Shown: positions 43,057-52,625, counted from the stretch's first letter. The stretch: DNA of 64,000 nt from Tenuifilum sp. 4138str (GCF_041102575.1 NZ_JBGCUE010000012.1:1-64000), one strand, 5' to 3'. A program made the numbers and translations. The notes: a model not told the origin generated them from the sequence alone.

Positions 43057-44637
43057 TTAAAACTCTGAAGTGAAGTGGAACTTAATATCGGGGAACTTTT
43101 CAATAGCCATTTGTAGGGAGTAAGGTGAATCGGCCAGGAATACCTCACGCCCATGCTTATCGAGGGCAAGGTTATTATACTTTCGAATACGGAAATCGTC
43201 GAGTTGGGCCTTGTTATTGGTTTCAATCCAGCAAGCCTTGTAAAGGTTTATGGGTTCGTAGCGGCATTTAGCACCATACTCATGCTCCAACCGGAACTGA
43301 ATAACATCAAACTGTAAAGCACCCACTGTACCTATAATCTTCCTACCATTGGATTTTTGGGTGAAGAGCTGGGCTACACCCTCATCGGTTAGCTGCTCAA
43401 TTCCTTTTGCCAGTTGCTTATACTTTAAGGGGTCGGCATTCTCAATGTAGCGGAAAAGCTCAGGGGCAAAGTTAGGGATACCTTTAAAGTTCATAACCTC
43501 GCCCTCAGTAAGGGTATCGCCAATCTTGAAATTGCCTGAATCGGGCAAGCCAATTATGTCGCCGGGGTATGCAAACTCCACTATCGACTTTTTATCGGCC
43601 AAGAATGCGTTGGGGCTGGAAAAACGGAACGATTTTCCTAATCTTACGTGGAAGTATGGAACATTACGCTCAAACCGACCAGAGCATATCTTTAGGAATG
43701 CTATCCTGTTACGGTGATTGGGATCCATGTTGGCAAAAATTTTAAACACAAATCCGCTAAATTTTTGCTCAAATGGTGTAACCGTACGGGTATCGGTAGT
43801 GATAGGGCCGGGATGGGGAGCAATTTGTACAAAACAATCCAGGAGTTCCTTAACCCCAAAGTTGTTTAGGGCACTACCAAAGAAAACGGGAGCCACCTCG
43901 CCGGAAAGGTAGGTTTTGATATCGAACTCCGGGTAAACCTCGTTAACAATCTCAATCTCCTCAAGAAACTTATTGGTGTAGGGCTTAATGTAAGAATCCA
44001 GTTCAGGCGAGTTCAAATCAGATATCTCAACTATATCGTCGGCAATGGTTTGCTTATTCTCACCGGAGAAAAGGAAGAGTTTCTGCTCAAAAAGGTTGTA
44101 AACCCCCTTGAACGATGGCCCCTGGCTAATTGGCCAGCTAAGCGGGCGTACCTTAATCTGAAGTTCCTTCTCAATCTCATCGAGCAGGTCGAATGGGTCG
44201 TTGCCAGGCCTATCGAGCTTGTTGATAAAGATGATTACGGGAGTTTTACGCATGCGGCAAACCTCCATGAGCTTGCGGGTTTGCGCCTCAACGCCTTTTG
44301 CATGGTCAATAACAATTATAACGCTATCGACAGCAGTAAGGGTACGATATGTATCCTCGGCAAAATCCTGGTGACCAGGTGTATCGAGAATGTTAATTTT
44401 ATAGTTCTGATACTCAAACTCCATTACCGATGTGGAAACCGAAATACCACGCTGGCGCTCTATCTCCATGAAATCGGACGTGGCAGTCTTTTTAATCTTA
44501 TTGCTTTTAACGGCACCTGCAATGTGAATTGCTCCGCCAAAGAGCAGCAACTTTTCGGTTAGGGTTGTCTTACCGGCATCGGGATGGCTAACAATGGCAA
44601 ATGTTCGGCGGCGCTTAACTTCGTCCTCAAAAATCAT
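43057..44637 (-). CDS. prfC: Peptide chain release factor 3
   Basis: A 526-aa translational GTPase that recycles RF1 and RF2 after termination. G1 is S-H-P-D-A-G-K-T-T near 18-26, the switch region R-Q-R-G-I-S-V-S follows, and D-T-P-G-H and N-K-L-D are present. Domains II and III (about 285-526) include F-K-I-F-A-N-M and the C-terminal RF3 fold. Length is canonical. The gene is single, with a -7 element close upstream and repeats on both sides. Confidence 0.94.
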   Translation of the reverse strand: MIFEDEVKRRRTFAIVSHPDAGKTTLTEKLLLFGGAIHIAGAVKSNKIKKTATSDFMEIERQRGISVSTSVMEFEYQNYKINILDTPGHQDFAEDTYRTLTAVDSVIIVIDHAKGVEAQTRKLMEVCRMRKTPVIIFINKLDRPGNDPFDLLDEIEKELQIKVRPLSWPISQGPSFKGVYNLFEQKLFLFSGENKQTIADDIVEISDLNSPELDSYIKPYTNKFLEEIEIVNEVYPEFDIKTYLSGEVAPVFFGSALNNFGVKELLDCFVQIAPHPGPITTDTRTVTPFEQKFSGFVFKIFANMDPNHRNRIAFLKICSGRFERNVPYFHVRLGKSFRFSSPNAFLADKKSIVEFAYPGDIIGLPDSGNFKIGDTLTEGEVMNFKGIPNFAPELFRYIENADPLKYKQLAKGIEQLTDEGVAQLFTQKSNGRKIIGTVGALQFDVIQFRLEHEYGAKCRYEPINLYKACWIETNNKAQLDDFRIRKYNNLALDKHGREVFLADSPYSLQMAIEKFPDIKFHFTSEF

Positions 44638-44657
44638 ATATCTTCATTTATGGCTTG

Positions 44658-44665
44658 CAAAATTA
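44658..44665 (-). promoter_or_regulatory. -7 element of prfC
   Basis: TAATTTTG on the minus strand lies 20 nt before the prfC start. The -33 element is unclear. Confidence 0.4.
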
Positions 44666-44795
44666 GCAATTATTAGCCTTTAAATGAATTAAGGTGCGAA
44701 GAAAAAGAAAGTAAGGGTTGATGATTTATGATGATTAGCCTTAAATAGTTTACATCCCTTTAATCATTCTGAGCGTTGCGAGGGATTTTATTTAT

Positions 44796-44856
44796 AGTGT
44801 GCAGTGTTCAGTGTACAGGGGTGATTGTGTTTGGTGTTTAGTGTTTTGGGTTTGGT
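44796..44856. repeat. Two heptamer arrays (AGTGTNC and GTTTNGT)
   Basis: Three AGTGTNC units at 44796-44816, then four GTTTGGT-like units at 44829-44856, both with a 7-bp period. Confidence 0.7.
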
Positions 44857-45088
44857 TAGTTTAACCTGTGTAAATCAACTTAATAAGTGCAATTTGCGTT
44901 CAATTTTGAGTCAATCAACCGTCAAATCCTTTTGTCATTCAGATCGCAGCCAGGGATCCATTAATGGGTTATAAAGGTAAAGTGATGCTTCGGCAGGGTT
45001 CAGCATAAAAGAGAGATGTTTCAATGGAGTATTTCTTGGTATATCAGGACTCAATATGACATATATCAATAACTAAAGAATATTGGTT

Positions 45089-45109
45089 ATTGATTATTGA
45101 TTATTGATT
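45089..45109. repeat. TTATTGA heptamer array
   Basis: Three perfect 7-bp units, ending 50 bp before the start of the PAS hybrid kinase gene, where they could affect its promoter. Confidence 0.85.
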
Positions 45110-45159
45110 TAAGATAAAATATTGCCTAAATTTATGGTGATACCAAATTTTTTACATCC

Positions 45160-48100
45160 ATGGAAAATCCCATAGTTATTGGAATACTTGAAAATGCAGC
45201 AATACTAATTGCATCTGCAGTTCTATACGATTTTATTTGGTTAAAGTCCGATAAAAGTAGAAAGATTCGCACACAGATTTTGCTTGGCCTACTCATTGCG
45301 GGAATAGGTATAGTTCTTATGAATAGCCCATGGATATTAGTTGAAGGGATAGTATTCGATACCCGATCGGTATTGCTCACCATTTCGGGACTGTTTTTTG
45401 GCGGGGTAACCACAGTGGTTGCAGCGGTAATTGTTGCTACATCCCGATTGATGATGGGTGGTGCTGGGATGTATATGGGAGTGGCAGTAATAGTAAGTTC
45501 ATCGCTTATCAGCCTGCTTTGGCGGAAAGTTCGTCCAGACATAATTGCGAATAAAAACCTTGGTGAGGTTTACTTGGTTAGCATTATAGTTCACCTGGTG
45601 ATGCTTGGATGCACAATTTTCTTACCCGAAGAAAACAGAATGGCCACCCTGCTTGTAATATGGTGGCCAGTAATACTAATTTACCCTTTAGCTACAGTCC
45701 TAATAGCAAAGCTACTTTTTAGTAGGAAGGAAAACTGGAAACAGAAAGATAAACTTAAGGAAAGCGAGGAGCGATACCGTTTGATTTTTGAAAACAATCC
45801 CAATCCCATGTGGATTCAAGATCTTGAAACACTAAATTTTTTGGAAGTTAATAGGGCTGCCATTACTCATTACGGTTATACCAGGGAAGAGTTTTTAAAC
45901 ATGACTCTAAAAGACATCAGACATGAAGATGACCTTTCAAAATTGAATGGTGACATACAAGCCCTTGACGGTATTTATCAAACATCCTTTAGCTGCATAC
46001 ATAAGAAAAAGAACGGTGAAATTATACATGTTCAAGTAGCATCGCATAGAATTACTTACAAGGGAAGACCAGCGAAACATGTCATGGTTAGCGATGTAAG
46101 TGAATTGGTTAAGTCGCATAAATTACTAAGCCAGAAAGAACAAGAATTCAGGGAGATATTTAACTCAGGATTTGACTCCATTCAAATAGTTGACACCGAA
46201 AGTGGAAAAATAATTGATTGTAACAATATTACAATGGAGATGTATGGTTTCACAAAGGAAGAAATTATTAATGGGATTATTGGTGATTTAAGTGCAAACA
46301 TAGAACCCTTTACCAAAGAAAAAGCTCAAGAGTACATAAAAAAAACCATTAAAGGCGAACCCCAGGATTTTGAATGGCTAGCACGTAAAAAAAATGGGGA
46401 AACATTTTGGGTTAACGTGCGACTCAAGCTAGTTGAAATTGGAGGTGTTAATAGGGTAATGGCCATTATAAGAGATATTTCGGATAGAAAAAGGACAGAG
46501 CAAAACTTTATTGAAAGTGAACAACGGTTTTTACGTGTAATGCATTTCTCAAAGGATGCAATTGGAATACTGGATGAAAATTTTCACTTTATTGATTGTA
46601 ATGACTCTGCGGCACGACTCCATGGTTTTAAATCGCGTATTGAACTGCTTAAAAACTCACCTCACCCTTCGACTCTAAGTCCACAAACTCAACCTTGTGG
46701 GAGTTCATCGTATGAGCTAGCCAACAAAATGATTGAAATTGCACTTGAACAGGGTTTTAACAAATTTGAATGGCTCCATAAAAAAGTAAATGGACAAAAA
46801 TTCTGGGCAGAGGTGTCGCTAACACCAATTGTATTTAATGGAAAACGGATGATATATGCTGTATGGCGCGATATATCTGATCAAAAAAACAAGCAAAATC
46901 GAATTGAGAGACTACTAAAGATATTGGATGAGAGTATAAACGAAGTATATATTTTCCGATGCGACAATCTAAAATTTATTGAATTTAACAAAACTGCTGT
47001 GAATAACTTAGGTTATTCACCAGAGGAATTACTTGAGCTTACCGCACTTGATTTAAAACCATACCTAACAGCTGAAAAATTTAACGAATTGTTAAAACCT
47101 CTTAACGACGGAACTTCATCTAAGATATATTTTGAGACAATACATCGCCGTAAGAATGGTACTGAATATCCCGTTGAGGTCTATGTTGAGAAAACAAAGG
47201 CTTCAGATATCGATGTTTACAATGCAATTGTTTTAGATATTAGCCAAAGAAAAAAATATTTGACCGAATTAAAACAACGCGAACATGAACTCCGCGAAAT
47301 TTTTGACTCAACCCTTGAAGCCATTTTGATTTACGACATTGAAACCAGTAAAATTGTTGACTGCAATAGGCAAACTCAAACGCTTTACGGATACAGCAAG
47401 GATGAACTAATTGGTAAACATTTGGGCACCCTTAGTGCAAACGATCAAAAGTACAATATTGCTGAAGCCACAAAATGGGTTGAGAAAGCGTTGACAGTTG
47501 GACCACAAACCTACACCTGGCTTGGTAAAAAGAAAAGCGGCGAAACATTCTGGGTAGAGATATCGCTCAAAAAATCAAATATTGGAGGGGTTGATAGACT
47601 TATGGCTGTAGTGCGCGATATTACCGAACGTATTGCCCACCAGCATGAAATTGAAAGACGCGAGAAGGAGTACAGCGAGATATTCAACGCTACTGCCGAG
47701 GCAATTCTGATTTATGACCCACATGCTAACCTTATAGTTGATTGTAACAATAGGGCAGTTGAAATGTATGGGTATAATGACAAAAGAGGGTTTTTGAGCA
47801 TTGGGTTGAATGCCCTTGGAGCCAATGTTGAGCCATATACAAACGATAAAGTTGGATATTATTCCCAAAAAGCCGCCAAGGAGGGACCACAAAGGTTCGA
47901 CTGGTTGGCAAAGCGAAAGAACGGAGAGCATTTTTGGGTTGAGGTTAACCTACGCCTCACAAAAATTGGTGGTGCTGAACGGGAACTTATAGTAATCCGC
48001 GATATTACTGACCGAAAAAGGTTTGAAGATGACCTAGTAAAGGCAAAGGAAAAAGTTGAGGAAAGTGATAGGTTAAAGTCGGCCTTCCTGGCTAACCTGT

Positions 48101-49170
48101 CGCACGAAATTAGAACACCCATGAACGCCATAATGGGGTTAGGCGATCTTTTAAAATATACTCAGGATGAACAGAAAAGAAAGGAATACATTGATGTTAT
48201 CCAAAAAAGCGGTTTCCGTTTAATGGATATTATCAATGAAACTGTAGAGATTGCCAAACTCGATACGGGGCTTATTAAAACCAATCCGGAAACCTTTAAC
48301 CTTGACCAGCTAATGCAGGATATTTACAATGAGCTGAAAATAAAAATTTCAGAAAACAGGGAACTTGAACTAATATATTTATCCCCAAACACAACATCGG
48401 AAACATACATTTACACGGATAGGGTTAAGCTGCAACAAATACTGATAAATCTGATAACAAACGGAATAAAATACACCCCGCGCGGAGCGGTGGCATTCGG
48501 TTATGAAGTAAAGGATAACCGTGTGGTGTTCAATGTTAAGGATACCGGTATTGGAATTGACCGTAAGAATAGGGAAATGGTTTTTAAGCGATTTTACAGG
48601 GTAGAGAACCCATTAACCATTAAGGTAGGTGGAATTGGACTTGGGCTTGCCATTACAAAAGCTTACACTGAGCTTTTGGGTGGTACCATTGAGTTAGACT
48701 CTGAGCTTGGAAAAGGCACATCCGTAACAGTTACTTTACCTTACTTAACCGGTGAACCAAAAACCGAGGTTTTTGTGGAAATACCACCCGACCAGCTAAA
48801 AGGGGAAAATGAACTTATTCTGGTTGCCGAAGACGATGAGTTTAACTTTATGTATATTAATGAGATACTAAGGCAATTCAACTACAAATGTATGAGGGCG
48901 GCCAACGGGGGGGAAGCAGTAAGCATCGCTCAAAATAACGATAACATAAAACTTATCCTAATGGACTTGAAAATGCCAATAATGGATGGATTCAAAGCCT
49001 TTGAGGAGATAAGGAAATTTAAACCCCAAATACCCATAGTAGCCCAAACCGCTTATGTGCTTGGTGAAGATAAAACCAAAATTGAAACCTATGGTTTTGA
49101 TGGTTACCTAACCAAGCCACTAAAAAAAGATGAACTACTTAGAGTTGTAAAGGAGAGGATAAAAAAATAG
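45160..49170 (+). CDS. Membrane hybrid histidine kinase with about six PAS domains
   Basis: A 1336-aa protein. Residues 1-187 form a five- to six-helix membrane domain of the 5TM-5TMR_LYT type (as in LytS). About six PAS domains follow, starting near 200, 325, 450, 580, 703 and 830, then HisKA with His982 in N-L-S-H-E-I-R-T-P, an HATPase (about 1080-1195, G-G-I-G-L-G-L) and a receiver (1215-1336) with the phosphoacceptor near Asp1269 in L-M-D-L-K-M-P. PAS 2, 5 and 6 are very alike (Y-G-Y/F and W-L-A/G-x-K-K/R-x-G-E), a sign of recent internal duplication. The ligand is unknown. The next two genes, also sensors, lie on the same strand after about 100 nt. Confidence 0.92.
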   Translation: MENPIVIGILENAAILIASAVLYDFIWLKSDKSRKIRTQILLGLLIAGIGIVLMNSPWILVEGIVFDTRSVLLTISGLFFGGVTTVVAAVIVATSRLMMGGAGMYMGVAVIVSSSLISLLWRKVRPDIIANKNLGEVYLVSIIVHLVMLGCTIFLPEENRMATLLVIWWPVILIYPLATVLIAKLLFSRKENWKQKDKLKESEERYRLIFENNPNPMWIQDLETLNFLEVNRAAITHYGYTREEFLNMTLKDIRHEDDLSKLNGDIQALDGIYQTSFSCIHKKKNGEIIHVQVASHRITYKGRPAKHVMVSDVSELVKSHKLLSQKEQEFREIFNSGFDSIQIVDTESGKIIDCNNITMEMYGFTKEEIINGIIGDLSANIEPFTKEKAQEYIKKTIKGEPQDFEWLARKKNGETFWVNVRLKLVEIGGVNRVMAIIRDISDRKRTEQNFIESEQRFLRVMHFSKDAIGILDENFHFIDCNDSAARLHGFKSRIELLKNSPHPSTLSPQTQPCGSSSYELANKMIEIALEQGFNKFEWLHKKVNGQKFWAEVSLTPIVFNGKRMIYAVWRDISDQKNKQNRIERLLKILDESINEVYIFRCDNLKFIEFNKTAVNNLGYSPEELLELTALDLKPYLTAEKFNELLKPLNDGTSSKIYFETIHRRKNGTEYPVEVYVEKTKASDIDVYNAIVLDISQRKKYLTELKQREHELREIFDSTLEAILIYDIETSKIVDCNRQTQTLYGYSKDELIGKHLGTLSANDQKYNIAEATKWVEKALTVGPQTYTWLGKKKSGETFWVEISLKKSNIGGVDRLMAVVRDITERIAHQHEIERREKEYSEIFNATAEAILIYDPHANLIVDCNNRAVEMYGYNDKRGFLSIGLNALGANVEPYTNDKVGYYSQKAAKEGPQRFDWLAKRKNGEHFWVEVNLRLTKIGGAERELIVIRDITDRKRFEDDLVKAKEKVEESDRLKSAFLANLSHEIRTPMNAIMGLGDLLKYTQDEQKRKEYIDVIQKSGFRLMDIINETVEIAKLDTGLIKTNPETFNLDQLMQDIYNELKIKISENRELELIYLSPNTTSETYIYTDRVKLQQILINLITNGIKYTPRGAVAFGYEVKDNRVVFNVKDTGIGIDRKNREMVFKRFYRVENPLTIKVGGIGLGLAITKAYTELLGGTIELDSELGKGTSVTVTLPYLTGEPKTEVFVEIPPDQLKGENELILVAEDDEFNFMYINEILRQFNYKCMRAANGGEAVSIAQNNDNIKLILMDLKMPIMDGFKAFEEIRKFKPQIPIVAQTAYVLGEDKTKIETYGFDGYLTKPLKKDELLRVVKERIKK

Positions 49171-49273
49171 TCATTTAAAATGGAGCAAATTACAACAGAT
49201 TGATATTTGTTTTTATCATACAAGCTGCAATACTAGTTGAGTAAAAAAACTAATAAAGAATAAAACAACTAAA

Positions 49274-50308
49274 ATGGATATTGCAAACATCCTGAAAGAA
49301 AAATCGGAGGTAATAGCGCTAAGCCTTGTTACCTATCAGTTTCAGCTAAGGCCTGAGGAGTGGGCCCGATACGGCACTAGCGGTATCGAAGTTAGTTTAC
49401 GCGACGCGCGCTACCTATTGGACTACCTGTATGAGTCCATTGTAGCAAACGATCCACAAATCCTTGTAAATTACTCGCTGTGGGCCGATGAGCTATTCAA
49501 AGGCCTAAAGCTACCCGAAAATACCATGCACGAAACACTCGAATGCCTAAAAGTTACAATTAGCCGTGAATTCCCTGAGCTCCACTACAAGGCTTCGCAG
49601 GTTATTGATGAATCGTTAATGGCTCTCAGAACCAACCAAAAACATTTGCTCCCAATCAATACACTTACCCCTTTAAACGAGCAAGCTAACCAATACATTG
49701 AATTGCTGCTTAATGGTAATAGACACGAAGCATTACAATTCATCAATCAACTCTCCAACCAGGGAGTAGCGGTTAAGGATATTTACCTGGAAATATTTCA
49801 GGCAGCTCAGTATCAAATTGGGCAGCTTTGGTTCCAAAGCAAAATAAGTGTTGCAAAGGAACACTATTGCACCGCTGTTACACAGCAAGCCATGTCCATG
49901 CTATACCCTAAAATATTCACCACTCAACGTAAAGGTTTAAGTTTTGTAGCAGCTTGTGTTGGGAATGAACTCCATGAAATTGGTATACGAATGGTTGCGG
50001 ACTTCTTTGAGATGGATGGCTGGGACACCTACTACCTGGGAGCTAATACTCCTACTGAAAGTATAGTAAAAGCGGCAAACGAGAGGAATGCCGATTTGCT
50101 AGGACTATCCATTGCATTACCCATTCATCGTAGCATACTCAAGGATGTGATTGAGCAAATAAAACCAAAGCTCCCACAAAAAACCAAAATAATTATTGGT
50201 GGATACGCTCTTAACCAAGCAAGCGTTAACCCCAACTGGTTTGGAGCCCATGCCTATGCTCCCAATGCATTAAAAGCTGTTGAGGTTGGAAATACAATAG
50301 CCGCATAG
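49274..50308 (+). CDS. B12-binding sensor protein, CarH-like cobalamin module
   Basis: A 344-aa soluble protein. Residues about 1-125 are helical and resemble the RsbRD-type N-terminal sensor fold (A-R-Y-G...R-D-A-R-Y-L-L-D-Y-L). Residues 140-215 are a B12-binding helical cap with Trp186-x9-Glu196-His197, the arrangement that in CarH cups the adenosyl ligand. Residues 218-340 are the Rossmann B12 domain. Its cobalt-ligand motif reads E-L-H-E-I-G (His234), with Glu232 where DxHxxG is usual, and I-I-G-G-Y near 314 is the nucleotide-tail pocket. It has no DNA-binding domain, unlike CarH. The histidine kinase 3 nt downstream is the likely output. Light or cobalamin sensing is inferred. Confidence 0.86.
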   Translation: MDIANILKEKSEVIALSLVTYQFQLRPEEWARYGTSGIEVSLRDARYLLDYLYESIVANDPQILVNYSLWADELFKGLKLPENTMHETLECLKVTISREFPELHYKASQVIDESLMALRTNQKHLLPINTLTPLNEQANQYIELLLNGNRHEALQFINQLSNQGVAVKDIYLEIFQAAQYQIGQLWFQSKISVAKEHYCTAVTQQAMSMLYPKIFTTQRKGLSFVAACVGNELHEIGIRMVADFFEMDGWDTYYLGANTPTESIVKAANERNADLLGLSIALPIHRSILKDVIEQIKPKLPQKTKIIIGGYALNQASVNPNWFGAHAYAPNALKAVEVGNTIAA

Positions 50309-50311
50309 TAT

Positions 50312-51517
50312 ATGGCAACTGAAGGCATTAAGGGAATAGTTCTAAGTTGCGATACCAAGGGCATAATTACCAACGTTATTCATAATGAATTACTGGAAGA
50401 TAGGAATTCTATAAAAGGAAGGCATTTCCCGGCTATTCTTCACCCATCAAGTATCGAAAAGGGTTTTAGATTTATCGATGATATCAACACCAAACTCTTT
50501 TCGTTTGACCACTACTTAACCATACAGAACGCCGGCCGTAGATACAGGCTTTATTTTATTGGACTAAAACTTAATGATGAAATCCTGATAATTGGCTCTG
50601 AGAACCACCAGGAAGCCTTTTCGCTGATTGAGGAGATGCAAAAAATCAATAACGAGCAAGCCAACCTGATCCTTAAGCTGATGAAAGATAAGTTCACCTC
50701 ACCCCCACCCGACGATAAAGAGGTGCAAACCCTTTTCAACGAGCTTACCCGAATTAACAACGAGCTGGTTAACCTACAACGTGAGCTGAATAGGAAAAAT
50801 GCAGAACTTGAGCGATTGAACGAGCTAAAGAATAGCTTTATTGGCATGGCTGCACATGACCTGCGCAACCCCCTTGGGGTAATTCAGAACTACGCCGAAT
50901 TCCTGGCAGAGCAAACCTCCGATACGCTTACTGAAAATCAACGCTGGCTGCTTGAGGTTATTCAGCAATCGGCTCATTTCATGTTGGGACTGGTGGAGGA
51001 TCTGCTCGATTACAATAAGATTGAATCGGGCAAACTTGAATTATTAAAGACCACAATCAATCTTAATACCACCATTGAACGTTGGGTTACCATTCAAATC
51101 GATTTGGCAAAGCAAAAAAAAATTGCCATTAAGTATTATTCATCCGATGACGAAATAATCATTGATGCTGATTTAAGAAAGCTGGAACAGGTTTTTAACA
51201 ACTTGATTTCAAATGCTATTAAGTTCTCGTTTCCCGGTTCTGAGATCAATGTACAAATCGACAGAAAAGGAGAGTTTGCAACCATAAGCGTTAGGGATCA
51301 GGGTATAGGAATGACTCAGGAACAGCTTGAAAAGCTTTTTAAACCCTTTGTTCGCATAGCTGCCGAAGGAACGGCAGGCGAGAAATGTACTGGTTTAGGC
51401 CTATCAATTGTAAAGAAGATTGTTGAGGGTCATGGTGGGCGCATTGAGGTAAGTAGCACCCCGAACAAGGGGACTGAGTTTGTTGTGTATTTGCCACTGA
51501 AAAAGGATAAAGGATAA
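50312..51517 (+). CDS. Sensor histidine kinase paired with the B12 sensor
   Basis: A 401-aa cytoplasmic kinase. Residues 1-115 look like a PAS-type sensor (G-I-V-L-S-C-D-T-K-G-I-I-T), then a coiled coil (about 115-170), HisKA with His182 in A-A-H-D-L-R-N-P-L-G, and an HATPase (about 285-398; D-Q-G-I-G-M and C-T-G-L-G-L-S-I). It has no membrane segment and no receiver. With its start 3 nt after the B12 protein it is almost surely coexpressed and may be its signalling partner. The last codons, K-K-D-K-G and the stop, are made by a GGATAAA heptamer array that continues into the spacer. Confidence 0.9.
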   Translation: MATEGIKGIVLSCDTKGIITNVIHNELLEDRNSIKGRHFPAILHPSSIEKGFRFIDDINTKLFSFDHYLTIQNAGRRYRLYFIGLKLNDEILIIGSENHQEAFSLIEEMQKINNEQANLILKLMKDKFTSPPPDDKEVQTLFNELTRINNELVNLQRELNRKNAELERLNELKNSFIGMAAHDLRNPLGVIQNYAEFLAEQTSDTLTENQRWLLEVIQQSAHFMLGLVEDLLDYNKIESGKLELLKTTINLNTTIERWVTIQIDLAKQKKIAIKYYSSDDEIIIDADLRKLEQVFNNLISNAIKFSFPGSEINVQIDRKGEFATISVRDQGIGMTQEQLEKLFKPFVRIAAEGTAGEKCTGLGLSIVKKIVEGHGGRIEVSSTPNKGTEFVVYLPLKKDKG

Positions 51518-51530
51518 AGGGTAAAGGATT
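51503..51530. repeat. GGATAAA heptamer array overlapping the kinase 3' end
   Basis: Four units (two perfect, two with one change). The first two supply the final codons and the TAA stop of the kinase gene. Confidence 0.85.
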
Positions 51531-51531
51531 A

Positions 51532-51559
51532 GTTGATAGTTGTTGGTTGATAGTTGTTT
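51532..51559. repeat. GTTGATN heptamer array
   Basis: Four units, beginning 1 nt after the GGATAAA array. Confidence 0.8.
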
Positions 51560-51579
51560 GGTATTGCCCCGTCCTATCG

Positions 51580-51676
51580 TGTCATACTGAGTTCCCGATA
51601 TATCGGGATAGATTCCACCAAAGAATCTCTTTTTCTTTTATCTTTCTAAGATCCCTCGACTAAGCTCGGGATGACA
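51580..51676. repeat. CHPERSEG-type palindromic repeat, third copy
   Basis: TGTCATACTGAG at the left and the complementary CTCGGGATGACA at the right bound a 97-bp imperfect palindrome, with a nested TCCCGATATATCGGGA hairpin in the left arm. Confidence 0.7.
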
Positions 51677-51801
51677 AAACACATACTTCTTCTACTCCAC
51701 TGTCATGCTGAGCACCGCCGAAGCATCTCTTTTTACCTCCAATACATTTATACCTTTTGATTAGTTTCCAAGCAGTCGCTTTTTGGAATGTTTTTCCCAT
51801 T

Positions 51802-51852
51802 GCGATGCAGCGTTTCACCCTTGCTCTTTGGAAAATGTATTGCGTGCATCGC
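51802..51852. repeat. REP-like palindrome 3
   Basis: GCGATGCA/TGCATCGC arms with the centre CTTGCTCTTTGGA. Confidence 0.75.
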
Positions 51853-52031
51853 TATGCATGAGGGAGTAACTATTGTGTTACTAATATTACGCCCCTACGG
51901 GGCTGGGAGAGTTGTTCGTTGTTCGTGAAACAATTGTCATGCTGTGCCCAGTCGAATCATCTCTTTTTACCTCCAATACATTCCTTTTGATTAGTTTCCA
52001 AGCAGTCGCTTTTTGGAATGTTTTTCCCCTT

Positions 52032-52081
52032 GCGATGCAGCGTTTCACCCTTGCTCTTTGGAATGCCATGGCGTGCATCGC
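52032..52081. repeat. REP-like palindrome 4
   Basis: GCGATGCA/TGCATCGC arms, equivalent to palindrome 1 in copy A. Confidence 0.75.
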
Positions 52082-52392
52082 TATGCATTAGGGAGTAACT
52101 ATTGGTTACAAATATTACGCCCCTACGGGGCTGGGAGAGTTGTTCGTTGCTCGATGTTCGTGGAAAACGACCTCACCCCCAGCCCTTCTCCTGATATGAA
52201 AGGGGAAAAGCAATTAGGAAACTTTTTTGCATGGCTAACGTCTCCTCTCTCAGGGGAGATTTCGAGGGGTCATCTAGGTTTATATGGGTAACGACCTTAC
52301 CCTAGCCCTTTCCCCTGAGAGGGAATGGAGCGGAAGATGCAGGCAGTGGCATAAAAGCCTGACCCGCTAATGGGTCGGGGGTGGAACGTGGC

Positions 52393-52465
52393 GGTGGGCT
52401 TAGTAAGCGATACCACATGAGTCACGCCGCAGGCGTGGCGAATAGTATCGCGGGGTAGTTCCACC
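52393..52465. repeat. Nested hairpin of element B
   Basis: Outer GGTGG (52393-52397) with CCACC (52461-52465), middle CGATAC (52408-52413) with GTATCG (52445-52450), inner CACGCC (52423-52428) with GGCGTG (52432-52437). Confidence 0.75.
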
Positions 52466-52511
52466 CACGGGGCACCCATCGGGTCGGGCTTTTCAGCCTT
52501 GATTTTCTTTG

Positions 52512-52541
52512 GTTCTTTCTTGTATCAAGACAAGAAAGAAC
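52512..52541. repeat. 12-bp perfect hairpin of element B
   Basis: GTTCTTTCTTGT (52512-52523) pairs with ACAAGAAAGAAC (52530-52541) around ATCAAG. Confidence 0.85.
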
Positions 52542-52574
52542 AAGTCAATAATTCTTTTTAATGATTTTTCTTTT

Positions 52575-52625
52575 GCGATGCAACGCTTCAGTGTTGCTCT
52601 TTGGAATATGCATTGCGTTCATCGC
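52575..52625. repeat. REP-like palindrome 5
   Basis: Left arm GCGATGCA; right arm TTCATCGC with one change. Equivalent to palindrome 2 in copy A. Confidence 0.7.

Larger units (their letters stand above)
44638..45159. other. 0.52-kb spacer with heptamer arrays and repeat fragments
   Basis: Holds the prfC promoter at one end, then heptamer arrays of three classes (44796-44816, 44829-44856 and 45089-45109) and CHPERSEG-type fragments (around 44766-44790 and 44936-45060). No gene is seen. Confidence 0.75.
51725..52154. repeat. Tandem duplication of the element's first part
   Basis: 51725-51925 recurs at 51959-52154 with small indels (offset about 230 bp). Each unit has one REP-like palindrome and a CCCCTACGGGG hairpin. 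Copy A has only one such unit. Confidence 0.8.

Noticed and set aside
44050-44562. 170-aa plus-strand frame opposite prfC
   Set aside because: It is antisense to the conserved GTPase domain of RF3 and shows no protein-like features.
46650-46725. Suspected repeat insertion in the PAS kinase (a Pro/Ser-rich stretch H-P-S-T-L-S-P)
   Set aside because: The H-P-x-x-L-S-P-x-x-Q-P-x-G segment is a normal part of many PAS domains, so no insertion is needed.
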